A stretch of DNA of 5,955 nucleotides from Bordetella parapertussis (lineage in GTDB: Bacteria > Pseudomonadota > Gammaproteobacteria > Burkholderiales > Burkholderiaceae_B): assembly GCA_945872285.1 (NCBI GenBank), contig CAMBZR010000117.1, positions 1 through 5,955 of the forward strand, read 5' to 3'. The position numbers and the translations under genes were made by a program. Positions within the stretch are counted from its first letter, which is position 1; each line of letters opens with the position of its first letter. Positions 4,805-5,955 of this stretch are shown here, one piece after another. The notes beneath the pieces were generated by a model. That model ran no database searches and was not told the DNA's origin. It saw only the letters and a program-made list of their open reading frames with translations.

Positions 4805-5955
4805 TCAACGCAACGCCTTATACCGAATCCGTTTAGGCGCAGCACCAGCCTCGCCTAAACGGCGACGCTTGTCAGCTTCGTATTCTTGATAGTTACCATC
4901 AAAAAATACCGCCTGCGAGTCGCCCTCGAAGGCCAAGATATGTGTGGCGATACGATCTAAGAACCAGCGATCGTGGCTGATCACCATGACCGAGCCGGCA
5001 AACTCAAGTAAGGCGTCTTCAACGGCGCGCAGTGTTTCAACGTCAAGATCGTTTGAAGGCTCGTCAAGCAGCAACACGTTGCCGCCGGTGATCAGAGTTT
5101 TAGCTAAGTGCAGCCGACCACGCTCACCGCCTGATAGCTGCCCCACCATCTTGCCTTGATCGGCGCCTTTGAAGTTAAAGCGTCCGAGGTAAGCACGTGC
5201 GGGCATCTCAAAGCGACCCACGGTCAAAATATCGGCGCCATCTGCGATCGAATCAAACACGGTTTTATCGTTGGGTAACGAATCACGCGATTGATCTACA
5301 AATGCAATCTTGACGGTTGAGCCGATATTAACCTGACCACTATCGGGTTTTTCTTGGCCTGCAATCATGCGAAACAAGGTTGATTTACCGGCGCCGTTCG
5401 GGCCGATGATGCCAACAATCGCGCCTGGCGGCACGCGAAAGCTTAAATTATCAATCAGCAGGCGATCGCCAAAGGCTTTACTGACGTTAACGAATTCAAT
5501 CGCCTCGTTACCTAAGCGCTCTGCCACGGGGATGAAGATTTCTTGTGTCTCGTTGCGCTTTTGATATTCGTGCGATGACAACTCTTCAAAACGCGCCATA
5601 CGGGCCTTGGATTTTGCCTGGCGACCCTTAGCGTTTTGACGGACCCACTCAAGTTCTTTCTTGATGGTCTTTTGGCGCGCTGACTCAGTCGACTCTTCAG
5701 TTTTTAGGCGTGCATCTTTTTGCTCGAGCCACGAACTGTAGTTGCCTTTCCACGGGATGCCATGACCACGGTCAAGCTCAAGAATCCATTCAGCAGCGTT
5801 ATCCAAAAAATAACGATCGTGGGTCACGCCCACCACGGTACCGGGAAATTTCGCTAAAAATTGCTCAAGCCATTCACCGCTTTCTGCGTCTAAGTGGTTG
5901 GTGGGCTCGTCAAGCAACAACATGTCGGGCTTAGACAGCAACAAGCGGCACAGGG
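4805..5955 (-). CDS. ettA: Energy-dependent translational throttle protein EttA, ABC-F family (5' partial)
   Basis: EttA is a soluble ABC-F ATPase that binds the ribosomal E site and gates the first elongation steps according to the ATP/ADP ratio. The frame runs off the right edge; 382 residues are visible of about 555, so the first Walker A, Q-loop, the arm insertion and most of the first signature are missing. Visible, numbered from the edge: Walker B of domain 1 [11 protein letters not shown] (12-22), THDRYFLDN (44-52), [12 protein letters not shown] with [11 protein letters not shown], and the linker rich in Lys/Arg ending in ARFEEL (about 80-124), which contacts tRNA and ribosome in EttA. 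Domain 2 follows: Walker [10 protein letters not shown] (184-192), FVDQSRDSL (218-226), the EttA-typical [14 protein letters not shown], signature LSGGE (273-277), Walker [12 protein letters not shown] (294-304) and [15 protein letters not shown]. The tail KRIRYKALR matches EttA. The only oddity is Ser for Thr in the second DEPTND, a mild change. The HMA gene follows by 11 bases. Confidence 0.95.
   Translation of the reverse strand, partial: LCRLLLSKPDMLLLDEPTNHLDAESGEWLEQFLAKFPGTVVGVTHDRYFLDNAAEWILELDRGHGIPWKGNYSSWLEQKDARLKTEESTESARQKTIKKELEWVRQNAKGRQAKSKARMARFEELSSHEYQKRNETQEIFIPVAERLGNEAIEFVNVSKAFGDRLLIDNLSFRVPPGAIVGIIGPNGAGKSTLFRMIAGQEKPDSGQVNIGSTVKIAFVDQSRDSLPNDKTVFDSIADGADILTVGRFEMPARAYLGRFNFKGADQGKMVGQLSGGERGRLHLAKTLITGGNVLLLDEPSNDLDVETLRAVEDALLEFAGSVMVISHDRWFLDRIATHILAFEGDSQAVFFDGNYQEYEADKRRRLGEAGAAPKRIRYKALR

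Noticed and set aside
5462..5469. GCGATCGC-like octamers (also 2043) as repeated extragenic elements
   Set aside because: Both are inside coding sequence and only two copies are present; chance is enough.

Overview
The window looks like chromosomal DNA of a Gram-negative proteobacterium, probably gamma- (possibly beta-), of moderate GC content. The case rests on three proteins: an ABC-F factor that reads like Escherichia coli EttA almost throughout, a close PaaY homologue, and a LivG/LivF ATPase pair. No taxonomic marker is present, so nothing finer can be claimed. There are no rRNA or tRNA genes, insertion sequences, CRISPR arrays or phage structural genes. Coding density is high; the only sizeable gap is 217 bases (1441-1657).

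Layout from left to right. The end of a rightward ABC-transporter operon holds livG (5' end cut by the window) and livF, joined by an ATGA overlap. A 217-base gap follows, with a perfect TATAAT box, paired TAATTA palindromes, six CTGAG/CTCAG pentamers and a strong hairpin ending one base before the next start codon. It precedes a lone rightward gene for a 304-residue protein of unknown function with a glycine-rich hydrophobic segment. This gene meets the next one tail to tail, their stop codons overlapping by 4 bases. A leftward pair follows: a hotdog-fold acyl-CoA thioesterase, then a metallo-beta-lactamase-fold hydrolase of the AHL-lactonase-like type. paaY is divergent from the thioesterase. 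Converging on paaY is a leftward pair: ettA (5' end cut by the window) and, 11 bases downstream, a 70-residue heavy-metal-associated (CopZ-like) protein, with a possible 28-codon ORF or gene remnant coupled behind it.

How the genes may work together. PaaY and the 4HBT-type thioesterase both fit cleavage of CoA thioesters, and PaaY belongs to phenylacetate catabolism. The liv-type ATPases may serve amino acids or, in an aromatic-catabolic setting, an aromatic acid. This is inference: no paa ring-oxidation gene and no transporter binding protein or permease is in the window. EttA (translation) and the metal-binding protein look unrelated to that theme.

I found no clear multi-gene novel system. 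The best leads are the uncharacterised 304-residue protein with its structured leader, the lactonase-like enzyme lacking the usual active-site tyrosine, and the short ORF coupled to the metal-binding protein gene.
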